From NCBI GenBank assembly GCA_010015605.1, contig ML975291.1, positions 1 to 64,000 of the forward strand: 64,000 bases of DNA. Reading direction: 5' to 3'. The stretch is from Decorospora gaudefroyi (lineage: Eukaryota > Ascomycota > Dothideomycetes > Pleosporales > Pleosporaceae). Made by a program: the position numbers and the translations under genes. Of the stretch, positions 21,335 to 33,700 are shown piece by piece (within the stretch, counting starts at the first letter, position 1; each line of letters opens with the position of its first letter). The notes under the pieces are model-generated. The model made no database searches. It was not told where the DNA came from and worked only from the letters and a program-made list of their open reading frames with translations.

Positions 21335-22747
21335 ATGGGCCTCTCCAGCTCTAAAAAGGCACCTCAGCCACCACTTCCCACCTTAGCCATCTACCTCGAC
21401 CAACCCAACAAGAAAACATACAGACCCAATGATATCGTAAAGGGCTACATCGCATTAAGGCCCGCAATACACATAGAACCGCACGCACTCCACGTCACCT
21501 TCTTCGGCCACTCACTCATCTGGCGCCGCGTCGACATCAGCAGTTCGGAAAACCCCTCAAAATACCACCACTGGCGCGACAACGCGCCCTTATTCGAAGT
21601 AACAGAAGACGTATTATTACCATTGCTGAGCGGCGCCAAGGGTGAAAGCAGCAAAAGTAAAAGTAAAAGCAAAGCAACGACGGCTTCATTGGAACCACGC
21701 CAAACCTACACCTTCCCCTTCGAATTCCGATTTCCAGACGGGACGGAGAATGCGCGGCAAGGCCAGTACAAAAACGAAACGGACCAAAAGTTCACGGTGG
21801 GCCCGCACGCGCTGCCGCCATCCTTCTTGTACACGAATGTGCGCGCCAGCAGCGCAGGATACGGCACAGAACCCGACTTCGCCAAGACGCAATACGGCGT
21901 GCGCGCCACCCTCATCTGTCCCGGAACGGGGATCGTGCAAGGCAAAAAAGCGCCGCTGAAAGATCTATCAACCAAACGCACACTCGCCTTCCTACCCCTA
22001 CCCACAGCATCGCCGCGCCCGCTGAGCCTGGTGCGGTACGCCCGAACCTTCACGCTGCAATCCTCGACGCTGAACGGCACGCTCTCCCCGGACAAGCTCA
22101 CTTTCCGACAAAGCCTGACGGACCGCTTCTCGTCCTCGACACCGAAGCTAGATTTTGTGGCCGCGCTCGAAATACCAGATTACCTATGCAGCGGCCAGGA
22201 ATTCCAGTTCCGAGCCACTTTTACTGTGGCGAACCGGACGGCAAACGTCGTTTATATCCCGCCTGTGACGCTGAGGGTGAAGAAGCTGGATCTGTTGGAC
22301 TTTACGTTTTATCGGGCGCCCAGGGATTGCGAGGCGTCGGATTGTTTGGACGGGCATCATCTCCAGAATAAGTACGAGTTCTGGCCGCCGCCCGACCAGC
22401 TGTATGTGGCGGCGAAAGAGGAGCATGAGGAGTATCATGAGGGCGAGATGCGTATTAATTCTATTCCAGAGGTGGCTACGGTGGAGTTGGAGCGTGTGCC
22501 TGCGTATACGGTTGTTGAGCCCGTGGGTAGGGAGAAGGCGAAGGCACCGGCGGAGATGGAGCAGGCGAAGAGCTGTGAGGCTTGGTTTACGGCTAGGGTG
22601 CCTAGTGTGGTGCTGCCGAATTTTAGGAGCTTTGCGATTACGAGGGCGTATCGGGTTAGGGTGAAGCTGGGGGTGGAGATTGGGGGGAAGAAGTTTGATA
22701 TGCAGGCTGAGAGTTTTGTGAAGGAGATGGGGAGTTGTGTGGGGTAA
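21335..22747 (+). CDS. Arrestin-like (alpha-arrestin) protein
   Basis: Single-exon, 470 residues. The N-terminus (LAIYLDQPNKKTYRPNDIVKG, then LHVTFFGHSLIWRR) matches the arrestin N-domain, where stretches of beta strand open with an extended edge. PQTYTFPFEFRFPDG-like sequence near 125-140 (RQTYTFPFEF) is the usual next strand. A second beta-rich half from about 265 (LEIPDYLCSGQEFQFRATFTV) corresponds to the C-domain, ending in VRVKLGVEIGGKKF. Fungal arrestins link ubiquitin ligases of the Rsp5 type to membrane proteins for endocytosis, but no clear PPxY was noted here, so that function is uncertain. A short Lys/Ser tract sits near residues 105-115. The protein carries no signal peptide; MGLSSS could be N-myristoylated, an inference from the Gly2/Ser motif. 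Confidence 0.85.
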   Translation: MGLSSSKKAPQPPLPTLAIYLDQPNKKTYRPNDIVKGYIALRPAIHIEPHALHVTFFGHSLIWRRVDISSSENPSKYHHWRDNAPLFEVTEDVLLPLLSGAKGESSKSKSKSKATTASLEPRQTYTFPFEFRFPDGTENARQGQYKNETDQKFTVGPHALPPSFLYTNVRASSAGYGTEPDFAKTQYGVRATLICPGTGIVQGKKAPLKDLSTKRTLAFLPLPTASPRPLSLVRYARTFTLQSSTLNGTLSPDKLTFRQSLTDRFSSSTPKLDFVAALEIPDYLCSGQEFQFRATFTVANRTANVVYIPPVTLRVKKLDLLDFTFYRAPRDCEASDCLDGHHLQNKYEFWPPPDQLYVAAKEEHEEYHEGEMRINSIPEVATVELERVPAYTVVEPVGREKAKAPAEMEQAKSCEAWFTARVPSVVLPNFRSFAITRAYRVRVKLGVEIGGKKFDMQAESFVKEMGSCVG

Positions 22748-23022
22748 TAAGGGTGGCGAATGCGTCTGGGTCGGCCCCGGTGTTGTGGGATGATTATGGA
22801 GTTTGATCGGGGATGGGTCTTTTGGCGCGTTCTGGGTTCGTTCCTATGTGATATCCATCTTTAGACCACCACCGCCTTTCCTTGGTACAGTTCCATTCGT
22901 ATTTTCAATTACAAATCCATTTTTGAGCCAGACATTGTGCAAAACCGCAAAACATGGGGTATCATCTTATCCAAACGCCAAAAAAGAAACTCCATCTTCT
23001 CCACGTCCTCCACGCGTACAAT

Positions 23023-23851
23023 CTACCAGTCCGCCAACACCCTGTCGACCTTTCCCTTTCGCTCACTCCCCAACCCCTCCATGTCAACATCTTCTTCTTC
23101 CTCCTGATCCGCAGTAGCAGGAACTTGCACATGGCCAAACCTCTCCTCCACCCTCGCCGCCACACGTATTGCCAGAGTCCGCATCTTCGCCAATTCAGGG
23201 GCAAGCGGCGCGTCCTTGCCCAGCAGATTCGGCTGTATAGTCTCCCTTGGGCTACGATACGGCTCCAGCAAACCCAGCAACGTACGGTACGTAGTAAGTC
23301 GATTCTGCAGCGTCTGCCGTTTCGCGGATAAGGATTGCAGACGTGAGACGGAGGAGAGGTATTCGTCTCGTGTTACGGCAGTGTCGCGCTCGGGCCATGT
23401 TGCGGGTAGTTTGGCGATGTTTTCGTCGAGGGTGAGGTCGTCGTTTTGGTATAGTGTGCTTGCATCGTCTTCGTGGGGATCGGTTGGGGCTTGGTCGTCT
23501 TCGTCGGAGGAGGATTGCGCGCCCGAATCCCAGTATAGAGTGTCTATTTGCTCGACGACGTGCTCGATCATTTGGCGGCTGTAGACTTTGCGGGCGTGTT
23601 GCTTTAGGTCGCGGTTTACTGCATGTGTTAGCTTCGCTTGAAGACTCCATGTAAGCACGGTGCTGTGTACCTTTATCCAACACCCCCTTCATAACACTGA
23701 GCTCGATGCCTCCATCCTGGGCAATGGTCCGGAGGCGCTCCGATGGCGGGATTCCGCGCGATAGAATATGTTTACGTGATTGTAAGAAGCGCTGCTTCTG
23801 CTCGACGACGGTGCCTTGTTTAGAGGCAGCGGTCGGCACGCGTTGATCCAT
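23023..23851 (-). CDS. FTA4: Fta4-like kinetochore (Sim4/COMA complex) subunit
   Basis: Two exons (23671-23851 and 23023-23618, 52-bp intron) give 258 residues. The N-terminal helix (VVEQKQRFLQSRKHILSR) and the stretch NRDLKQHARKVYSRQM with HVVEQIDTLYW, built across the splice, match what I recall of the Fta4/CENP-U-type fungal family. A central acidic linker (SSSDEDDQAP) is followed by a helical region with LQSLSAKRQTLQNRLTTYRTLLGLLEPY, probably a coiled coil. The tail is acidic (QEEEEDVDMEG). In fission yeast, Fta4 is part of the inner kinetochore Sim4 complex, acting at centromeric chromatin. Identification rests on remembered family resemblance, so the specific subunit could be wrong; a helical nuclear protein is secure. 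Confidence 0.65.
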
Positions 23852-24633
23852 TGCGGAGAAGTCGGATTAACTGCACAGTGAACGCGACGCGGATTATGTT
23901 CATGGACTGCGGGGGCTAGCGCAACGCGTTCGACGCTTAGACTTCTCCTATTAGGGATGCCGCTAAGTGAAAGCGGTGGGCCTCTGGAACCTAAGAACAT
24001 TGTGCCCGCTCCCTACCGCAATTAACTTAACAGTTATTAACAAAACCTTCCTCATTCAGCCACAAGACGTTGACGTCATCTCATCTTATCAAAATATTTC
24101 GAATAACTAATAATGAAAAAAAAAAACACCACCTGGCGACTACAACCCACCCTTCTTGTAACCTGCCTAACCTGGTCATATGCGCAGCTGTATACAATCC
24201 CAAGCACCAGTGAACGCCAACAATCATCCAAGTAACCTTAAAACGCTACAACGGCCATATCCGTCGATTTCTGGGTGAGAAACAACCGCTGCAATCGACA
24301 GTTTTTCTCAAGTTGCTCGATTAGGAAGTAATCGCGCTATCCGATGCGATATCAGACGATGCAGCAAAATATCTTTCGCTTGGGTAATGTGACAAATTAT
24401 TACTACTGTACGAGAAAGCAACCGCATTCACTGCACAGGACGCGAACAGCTCGTAAGGTATTACTTTAGGTCTGGTAAGTATGAGTAGTCGATTATCACG
24501 AAAGATGCTAGGAGGCAAGATAACTAGGTTGGAAGCTTCCTGCTTCATATCGGGTTGATGTGTCAAGTGCCCTGATTTTATCTATGTATCCTGAAAGCTC
24601 ATCACTTACCAACCATGTCCTTCAACTGTATGC
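23852..24633. other. Intergenic between Fta4-like and GAD genes
   Basis: AT-rich in the middle (24020-24125, with an A-run at about 24115-24126). It contains the Fta4-like promoter on the left and the 3' flank of the glutamate decarboxylase on the right. No gene is supported. Confidence 0.4.
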
Positions 24634-26727
24634 TCAGCAAACCGCGTGCGTCTTGCCCGACTTAGCCTGCAAACTGTGCTCCTCGTCGAAGTGGTCCGTC
24701 GCCCTCTTCTTATAGATTGGCGACCTCATGGTCGAGCGGCGGCGCATAGCAAGCGCATGTCTATTATCATGTTAGCATGTTTTCTACGCACGTATACCCG
24801 CTTCCCGTGTAAACATAGTATTGCTGAAACGTACTGCCTGTGTTCCTCAATCTTCTTTACGTCGAGTTGATCCAGCGTTGATATAGCCTGCTTGAAGTCT
24901 GCTAGCAGTGCGTCGCAGCGGGACTTGGTGAAGTCTTCGCGTACGACGACACGCAACATCTTCATCTTCTCCGAGTGGGGAGCCATGGTATATGCCGGTA
25001 CGACCCATCCGCGCTCACGAAGTTGGTGCGAACTGTTCAACCTCAGCAATTTGATCTTCGTCTTCACAAGTTAAGCATCTTACACAGCAAACTCGTCGTA
25101 GTGCTTGTTAAGATCTTCATCGATGCGGCAAGCAACGAGAGGAAGTCCAGCGCCACCCCTCTCGCTCATGATGATAAAGCCCATCGACTCGAGATTTGCA
25201 GCGAGGTAGTCTGCAGTACGGGTCAAGTTCAGCATTATCCTCCTGTACCCGCGCTTTCCGAGACGTATGAGCTGGTAATACTGTCCGATGATCTGCGAGG
25301 CTCCACGGGAGAAATTCAGCGTAAAGGACGCTTGGTCTGCGCCAAGATAGTTGATGGTGAAGACGAGTTCCTTGGGAAGGTACTTGGGATCGCGCCACAC
25401 GACCCAGCCAACACCGGGGTAAACGAGCCCATACTTGTGGCCGCTCACATTGATGGAAGTAACCTTGGGTAGGCGGAAGTCCCAATGGAGACCAGGGTTG
25501 ACGAAAGGGACGACGAAACCGCCGGACGCAGCGTCTACGTGAATGTCAACATCAACGTTACGCTCAACGAGAAGGTCGTTGATAGCCTTAATGTCTTCGT
25601 ATTCTCCCGTATAGGTTGTTCCCAGAATGGCGCCTGAGGCTGTTAGTAGTATCCAAGGTTGAACATGATGGATGGTAGTGGTCTTACAGATTCCGATGGT
25701 GTTCTCATCACAGAGATCGACGCACTCCTTGGGGTCAATCACGTAACGATCCCGTGTGCAGTACACATACTTCTCCTCGACGTCGAAGTATCGACAGGCT
25801 TTCTACCGGTAGTCAGCATACATGGTTGTCGGATGGTGAATCGCCACACGAGAAGATGTCACACTGACCTCCCAGCAGACCTGTACAGCCGAGTTCATGA
25901 CCATGTTGGGTTTGTCGTAGGGCTTGCCCTCGGCCTTGCGCTTGCTCTGCCAGAGCTTCTTCATGGCGAGCACGCCCAACTGCAGTGTGTCAGCTCATGA
26001 GCTCGCAAAGCAAACATGATATAGACTGACCATGATGGCCTCGGAAGATCCAATAGTAGAAGTACCGATGGTGTTCGCATCCTCATTACTAGGGGCATTG
26101 AAAAGCCTCGCAATCATGGAAACACATCCTGTTCAGTGCTCAGTTGTCCGTTTTATATCCGGCAGTATGTGGTACCAACGTACGGTTTTGGATATCGGCG
26201 GAGACGGGGTACTCTTCGTAGTCAATGAAGTTTTTCGAGAAGGCATCGCTAGGCGGATAGGGTTACTCGAGCATTCGGGGATGGGAAGACGTGTATACAT
26301 ACACCATAAGCTTCTCAGCTTCCTCTTCCTAAACGAGTGCGTCAGCAACTATCTCATGGACGATGGTACGAGGGTGTGGCAGGAGCATACCATGTATGTT
26401 GTTACAAACGAGGCCAGGTTCAGCGTTGGAGTTCCATCGAGCGTAAGGTCGTCTTGGATCATGCGGTAGGCACTAGGGTTGCGTTAACTCTGCCCACATA
26501 CTTTCTGGGAGACTTGTTGCATACACGGAAGGAGGCATCTCGCGTTCTGGCATCTCATGCCTCGGCAGGTCTTCGGCGGCATACTTACTTCCATAGACCG
26601 TCGCGGTGTAGTCGTCCGCCTCGTCCTCTGGAGTGAGGTTTATGGTCGTGGTGGCCTCGATGGCCGCGAACTGGGCCTGCTCCTCGGATATCTCCTTGCT
26701 GGTCGAAACGCGGTTGATGTGTACCAT
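24634..26727 (-). CDS. GAD: Glutamate decarboxylase (PLP-dependent)
   Basis: Ten exons on the minus strand: 26525-26727, 26391-26472, 26303-26328, 26184-26248, 26031-26128, 25869-25979, 25688-25802, 25084-25633, 24835-25032, 24634-24760. They total 524 residues. The third exon is only 26 nt. The protein converts glutamate to GABA and CO2 in the cytosol, the entry of the GABA shunt. Seen directly: LTLDGTPTLNLASFVTTYM, NEDANTIGTSTIGSSEAIM, HVDAASGGF, and the PLP lysine in SGHKYG (Lys300). The C-terminus ends KTHAVC, as in many fungal GADs. The start ATG at 26727 precedes a hydrophilic N-terminus without targeting signal. Every intron has a good donor and acceptor and restores family sequence exactly, so the model is firm. 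Confidence 0.92.
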
Positions 26728-27922
26728 GTTCGCGATTGCAGTGGATATGTGACTGTAGGTGTGTCTGTGGGAATTGAGGTGTAGCAAGGAGGGGCTCGAG
26801 GTGAGAAGAGGGAAGAAGCAATGGGAATTAACAGGATGGCTTGCGGGACAGCACCGTGTCAGCTTTATCCATCAACAGCAGCAGGAGCAGGAGCAGGAGC
26901 AGGAGCATTGCGTCCGTTCCTCAACCCGTTTACAGCTCAGCACGCGCTGCCCCACCATGCCACCACTCGCGTACGTCTGAGGTGCATCATGCACGCCAAC
27001 GCTCCTCCACGCCTCAATGAGTAACCAGATCACCAGTCCAGATAGGTGGCCGACTCGCCCATTGCCTCTTTATTCGTCCGCCGCCCACAGCGCATAGAAA
27101 AGCGAATAGAACACAGCCGCACGCACACCACCATCATTCGAGCGCACATCATGGCGGGGTCACGCGTCGCTAAGCTTCACGGGCAAATGCTTGTCTCGTC
27201 TAGCGGCCCAATTTCCTACACACCGCCTTTCACCCCTATGCCCAACGAAGTAGTACGCTAACGCCTTCCGAGCGGGCTAACAGCGGGGCAAGAGTGGTGC
27301 CAGGTACGGCCTGGCCATAGACAGGCCTTGCCATTACTGTTTCTGGCACTTTCATCTTGTGTGAATATGAACATGCGTTCTGGCATACCACGACCTCGGG
27401 AGTAACTAAATGCTTACACTAAGCCTTTGATGGCACCTAGCTTTAGTTGGTGCTGGATCAAGCAGTCTATAAAACGCAACGCTGAGAGAGGAAAAAGGGC
27501 GTTTATGTAAAATACTCGTGTATACCTAACCAGACTACCTTTCATGAAAAATATTGAAATACGGTAAAAAGGAAATGCTGAATGTTCTGCAGAGTGACAC
27601 CAACGAAATGCGTGGGTGTCCTCTGCCAATACAATAAACACTTCCGACTTCAAACATGATGCTGCTAATGCTGCGTATAAATAGGAGTGTGCGTTCCTGG
27701 TATGAAGAGTCAAAACGCGCTTGGGACGTGTGTTGTTCGTTTTGATGAAGAGTAATGATATCGTGATTCGTGAAACGTAAACCAGGATATCCACTGGCCT
27801 CAATTTTCTCGCCCTTCTCCGACAGACGTATACGTGACTCAAGGTACCTGGAGCCATACGCGTCTGTATGCTAAGGGGTGTACATCTGCATACTATGCGC
27901 GTTGCCCTTTTGTCTCCCTTAT
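26728..27922. other. Intergenic with GAD promoter and a short microsatellite
   Basis: No gene is supported. The GAD promoter should be at the left, with a CAGGAG microsatellite at 26876-26906. The right part is the 3' flank of the zinc-cluster factor. Long but unsupported frames occur at 27414-27857. Confidence 0.4.
26876..26906. repeat. CAGGAG microsatellite
   Basis: About four to five copies of a CAGGAG hexamer follow a CAGCAG start, roughly 150-180 bp upstream of the GAD start codon, in the probable 5' UTR or core promoter. Confidence 0.8.
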
Positions 27923-30734
27923 TTATATGATGTTCGCGATGCTAATGCGGCTTGTGCTCGACGGCGCAGGACTTTGGTTCTGCGTAGGCGTCGGCGTCGG
28001 TTTCGGGGGGGAATGTTCGTCGGGCGTCAGTTGTACGCGCTTAACCGGATTGTGTGGTGGTGGATAGTATGCTGGCGGCTGCTTCGTTCTTTGTCGTTGC
28101 TCGTCCATCAACTGCCGAAGCATGTATTCGATCTTATCCCAGTCGTTCCAGTCTGGAGTGCCATCATGTGGTGAGCCAGTCGCTGTTCGTATGGGTAGTG
28201 CGTCTTGCATCGGTTCGTCAACGCCAGGCGGGCGTATAGCGCTATGTGGCGATGAGGTTTGCGTTGGGGTCGAGGAGCTTAGATCTGTTCCAGCCCAAAC
28301 CCACGAATGCTCCAGGCTCCCTTGTGCATCGGCACTAACGTATGCAATCATATCTTCATCTTGTTCTAGTTGCTGGACACTTCCGCGGCCGCCACGTACG
28401 CGGTCGAGCAATCGCTCTAAGAAGAAAGCCATGTTCCTGCCGCAAGCGATATTGACCTTTCGTACGCTTCCGAGGGCACTGGATAGGTGCAAGCACATCA
28501 GCGCGGCATCGTAGTCCGCGCGGAGAGTCAGTACAAGAAAGCATCGCCACAAGTGCAAGCATGCCATGTTGCTAGCAATCAGAGTTACCCGTCTCTGCAA
28601 GTTGTATTCGGAACCTTGTGTTGAAACGCTGTGCAATAGCTTTGACGCGTACTTCGTGGTTTCCTGGGCGACAGACATGCATCGATTCAATGCATCGGAT
28701 CGTTCGGCCGGACCAGATACTGGCGTAAGGTTTCGCCGATAAAGATGGAAGCGGGCAGAGAGTAGCGCAAAAACAACCGGCAACGCAGTCGTGTCAAAGA
28801 GGGAATTGGACCCTGGTTGGTATGTCTCTGGAAGGAGTAGTAGCTTCGATTGGAACACCTCGTCAAAGCTTCGCAGCGTCTGTGGGGGAATAACGCTAGA
28901 TTTCAGAGCGTAGTATAACGATGCGTAAAGGCGTGATATTTGTATGATGGCCACGAAGCCTTTCAATTCCGCCGAAGTGTTCTGAGAGCGAAATGAACCG
29001 TTGGGTTGAATGTAGCGGTCGTCCACGGAATATGGGAGCGAGATCTCGCAGTCGTTTTCGTTGATCAACATCGGCTTATTTGTCTCGAGAGAAGTAATCC
29101 TGCATTAACGTCAGTCCTGCAACCCAAATACGACCAGTGCAAGTAGGCTGAGTTACCGATCGCGCACATATATTGTCCACCAAAGCCGACGTCGAACCTC
29201 GCCATCAACAGCAGGCCAACAATCAACTTCCGGGCATATCTGTAATTCTTGTGCGATTCTCACTGCCGACGCAAGCCAGATAGAGCCGGTCGAGCGCATG
29301 TTGTTCTCTGTGGCGAAAATGCTCAACAACAACGCCGCTTGCGCATGCGTGATGCAAAGATCTTGCGGCCACGGCTGAAGAGTCATAGTCGCGATTTCGA
29401 AGAATGCTGTGCCTCTCGATGTTGCGCTTGGAAAGCTGCCTTGCTCGAATCCAGGATGCAACGTGCCGCAGGCCAGTACTGCGAAGAACAGACCAGTCCA
29501 ACCACGAGAGCAGCCTTCGAAACTCCTCGACGCGTACACCTCGTCCACCTCGTTCTGGAATGTCGGCCAGTGGAGGGCAGGATACCATTCATGTATTGCA
29601 CACAGATAGGAACGAGAAAGGTGAGCGAAATCTCCGCGCGGTGGTAGTTCCGGTAGTCTCCAACCCGATTCCGCAAGTATGTTGTGTTTTTGATGAGGCG
29701 TCTCGAATACGCCTTGGGCGTTTGTGCGAATGTTGCGACCAACATGCTCGAAGTTATTCATAACCGGTACGGAAACGCGTCGAGATTTTGGGGTAAGGCT
29801 AGTTTGTGCTTCGCAGTGTCGTCGGTTCATGTCCGTCCGATCGAAGTCCGGAGAATCCTTGTCGGAGACCTTCGTTCGCAGCTGAGAGTTCATCTGAGTC
29901 AACTCGGCGATTTGACTCTGGAGATCTTGAACCTGCCTGTGACAGAGTAAGTAATCGTCCGTTATTGTTCTTTGGGAATTGGCGCATACTTGATTGATGA
30001 CATGCGGCGATTGGTTTCTTTGGTGAATTGGCATCGGTGGTTACGGCTTGAACATTCCGAACAGGCTGACATATCCGTGGCATCACACTGCAAAATTGGT
30101 TAGCAGAAGTACGTCTGAAAATGCCTCTCTATCTTTTTGGTTTGCGTTTCGGGTTCTGGTATCCGAAAGAGTCACCCAGAAACTCGTACTTTGCTCGGTG
30201 CCTTAAGTATCGACTTCGTCCCCGTAGTGACTGACCGGAACTATCAGGAATTATGGAGAGTCTTCTTGCCCTTGCTTGGCAATGTGTCTCTGCAATCTCA
30301 ACCTGCTGAGATTAAGGTACAGAGGTGCTGTCCCAAATTTTGGCACTCGCTCAACTGCTCCAACTGCGTTCACAACTCACCTTCACTTTCCGTTCTCGAC
30401 AGGCATCGCACGAAGGATCTTTCCGCCGTTGCCTATACGCCCGCTTCTGTGCATTCAGGTTCGCAGACGAAATCTGATTTGGAGACATCATCAGCCCTGG
30501 GCCATCGTGGTTCGGGATCTCAGGCTGGCTTCCAGAGGGGGTACTAGGGGAGGTGGAGTGGCTGTACGAATTCGAAGAAAACCCTGGTAATCTTGGGCCT
30601 ACTTGTGGCATGTTGGGAGCAGTGAGAGTAGTCGTGCGAGTAGCTGGCTGTGCCATGGCGAACAGATTTGGCGGAGGTACCGTGGTATGGGAAGATTCCC
30701 CGCTTGAAGCTGCTGGTGGCGTGCGCATAGTCAT
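27923..30734 (-). CDS. Zn2Cys6 fungal transcription factor
   Basis: Four exons (30381-30734, 29990-30087, 29157-29936, 27923-29099) give 802 residues. The Ser/Pro-rich N-terminus leads to the zinc cluster: CDACRERKVK, then C, C, SEC and a last C, with Cys spacing 2-6-7-2-6. A linker and coiled coil follow (VQDLQSQIAELTQMNSQLRTK region). The middle part (LCAIHEWYPALHWPTFQNEV, then WLASAVRIAQELQ, then EVRRRLWWTIYVRDR) is the fungal-specific regulatory domain. The tail is Pro/Thr-rich. The first intron is 293 bp, far longer than the others (53 and 57 bp), and falls between the Lys and the third zinc cysteine. The protein should be a nuclear DNA-binding regulator with unknown targets. The first ATG of the open frame is 30734; a second is at 30728. 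Confidence 0.9.
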
Positions 30735-33700
30735 CGGCAGACCATCTATTGAAGTAGAACTGGGTTCAAGGATCGGATTTCCACCGCGCTTCGGAATGAG
30801 ACCAATGCTGTTGTGGGGAACAAGTAGGTAGTGTCGGTAGCAGCCGAGCACAACGCTCGGAATCGCCCAGCGATGTGAACACCTCGTGGAACCGGACAGA
30901 TGCAACGAACCAATGGGGGTGGGTCGTCAACACATAACGACGTCTTGGCAAAATGCGAGACGCGGAGGAAAGGGTGGAATGTGGGTGGACAAGATGACTA
31001 ATAACAGGCCTCTCAGCTGAAGTGGAGGTCTGTACAAGCGGGCAGTCCAAGTATGGTAGGTCGAGTGACTCGGGTTGCCAGCCTAGGAGCGCAACGATCG
31101 GGTGTTCCGTGTCGCTTGAGCGAGTCTTGTCAGCCAACCGTTCGGTTGAGTGCCAGAGCTCTAGGTTACAGCCAACGAGCAAGCCTGTTGGGGCCGAGCA
31201 GGACTCACAGGAACGTCCAACCGTATCGTGAGAGAAGTTGCACGGCTGTAAGGAACTGAGAAGGGCGTCGGCAGACGGCAAGGGTCCGAGCAATGATGTT
31301 GGATCTCGGCAAGGAGCCGATGAAGGAAATAATGGTAGGCCAGGGATCTTGTATGGGGCAGGTATTCGAGTCGTAGTGCTGCTGTAGTGATCAGCTCAAA
31401 TCCTGGCTGCTTAAAGGATGTCCGGCGACCCCTGGGTGAGATGGTAGAAGAGCAGGCCCTGGTCGCCACTATACCACTCGATCGAGCGCTACGAATTAAT
31501 GCAGGGGATTGGCGAAGGTGCCCTCCTCCGCGGCACGTGTCACCCTTCGCGATAGCCGCTAGGTTGGGTAAGAGCTTCGGTGACCTGGTTGTTTTCTCCG
31601 GTACCCGAGGACAGTAGAGCGGTTTCGTTGGTCTTGCTTAACGGCAGAAGAGAAGAAGCGATCCATGCATTTGACGTACCGGTAAGGAGATTCAGCAAAG
31701 CTTATTGCGGGTCGAAAGTGCCACAAATATTTGGATCTTGTCGTTTTGATTCCCGTCAAACGGGTGGGCCGATAGTGGTCATGCACAGCTATGTGCTTGT
31801 GTTTCGCGAGTACTGCCCAATGGTTCCGTGATGCGCGTACAAGTGAAGATACTTCTTCTTGCGGGAGGATACGAAGCGAGTGTTCTAGTTCGAATACCAC
31901 GCGAGCTGGTAACCCAATAGTAACATCGGCTGCAGATCCGGGTGGCTAGTCCTCAAAAAACGAACATGACAGCTTCCTCGGCTCTGATGACAGTCTCATG
32001 TTCCAGAAGATGATCGGTTCGTGCCTAAATGCCAGAAGGTCCACATGGCTTCTCCCAAAACGTCCATGGGAAACCTTTCAGCGACGATGATACAGGGGTC
32101 TTCTTGCATATGGGATTAAAGGTACGTCGCTAACGCCTGTAACCACGGCTGCAGAAAGAATCCTCGGTTGAATTGCTGGAGGCTAGATGAGGCGACGGAA
32201 AAAAGAGGCGCAAAACGATGTTTTTTCTCGTTGACCAACAGGGTAGCATAACACCGTCATCGCGGTTCACTAGCGAGTCTTCGGGCCCGGACTACGTATG
32301 GCTTGGGGTCCACGGATTCTGTAGCCAGACCTGCATAGCCGCAGCACGTTGAGCAGCGGAATTTGCCGCACAGGGCAAGCCACAGCCACATCAATTACCG
32401 TGACGACTCCGATTTGTGGACATACCTGGCATGCGCAATAATGCAGATTCGATGTCACCTGGAGCAAGAGTAGAGTAGCTCACTGAAAGTATAGACGCGC
32501 CTGAACACCGACAAGGGACGGGCTTGGGACGCCACGAGCGTTTAACCAACACTTCCTTGTTAAGACGATCCGGAAGATGTGCTGCGAGCGTTGCTGGAAT
32601 CCTACAGTTATCCCTGACCTCTCGGCGACGTCGACCTGTGTGGCACAGCGTGCAAAAAAAAAACGTGGTTCCCCACGTTCGCAGGGCGTCCGCGCGCCCG
32701 TCCCGGCACCCACGCTGACAGGGCCCGAAAACAGACACTTTCTTCGGAGCCCGGTAGCCACTTCTGCTGTTTTAGTCTAGAGTTCTCGACATCAATCTCG
32801 CTCCGACCAGTCAGATGCACCTTGAAAACGAGTCGGTGCCGAGGCGACCAATAACCGGGTCATGGTGAATGGAAAGCTGGATGCAATTGCCGAACCGGCC
32901 GCCTAGATCGTAACGCTGCCCCTCGCCACTTGAATCTGACAGCTGCCGGATAGCAAGCGCGGATCTGGTGCCTTACGAGGCTTTCGCCGGACGTCTCAGA
33001 GAAAGTTTCATGTTCCTTGGTCAACGGCAGGTCACGTTTTAACCTCCGCACGAGCGAGCGCCAATCTTAGTCGTTTGATATAGATGTTGAGCATGTCGAT
33101 CTGTCCGTGCGAAGTCTGGAAATAATAATGGTCGCAGAGACTCTGCGGTTCGGGTTCTTAGTCTGTTTATATCCTGTGCTCCGTCACACAGTCGCGTGGA
33201 GACGGGCAGCGTCGAAGGTGACATCCGACGTCTGCCGCTCAGTATTGATTCTATGCTGTCCTCTTTGGCTGCATAGTTGCGTGTTGCCATGGGCGTGCCG
33301 TACATGGTCATGGTGCCTAAACGGACATATGAAGATCGGCAAGAAGTGAGATGTGATCGCTCACGGATCATCCTTGACCGCGCGGCTCCTTGCCCAGGAC
33401 GAGGTGGCGGTTCGGCAGCTTCCGTCTCAGGAAGGCAGCCGATGGGATTTTGCAAATGCTGGTGGCGCATCTGCGCGAAGAGGAGCGAATATCGTCTTGG
33501 CAAGCCCGAAGTGGAGTGCAGGACCCGATTTTCGACGTGTGATCGGCGCTCCGATAAGAGGCGGAGGCGGATGCAGCGCAGGCTAAAGGTCCGCCCCCAC
33601 TACTGGCGATTCCAACAGCGGAGATCGGCCTGTGTCAGTCCTGGATGAGATGCAACACAGCAGATCCTTCAGGCGCGTCGAGTTGAAGCCATCATCCTCC

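Noticed and set aside
22803..23331. Plus-strand frames overlapping the Fta4-like gene
   Set aside because: They lie in the 3' flank and antisense of the supported two-exon gene and have low-complexity Pro/Ser composition.
27414..27857. 147-codon minus-strand frame downstream of the zinc-cluster gene
   Set aside because: No recognisable domain, no signal, and location in an AT-rich 3' flank; chance is more likely.
33039..33503. 154-codon minus-strand frame in the gene-free stretch
   Set aside because: Arg/Ser-rich composition without domain or homology signal; competing frames exist on the other strand.
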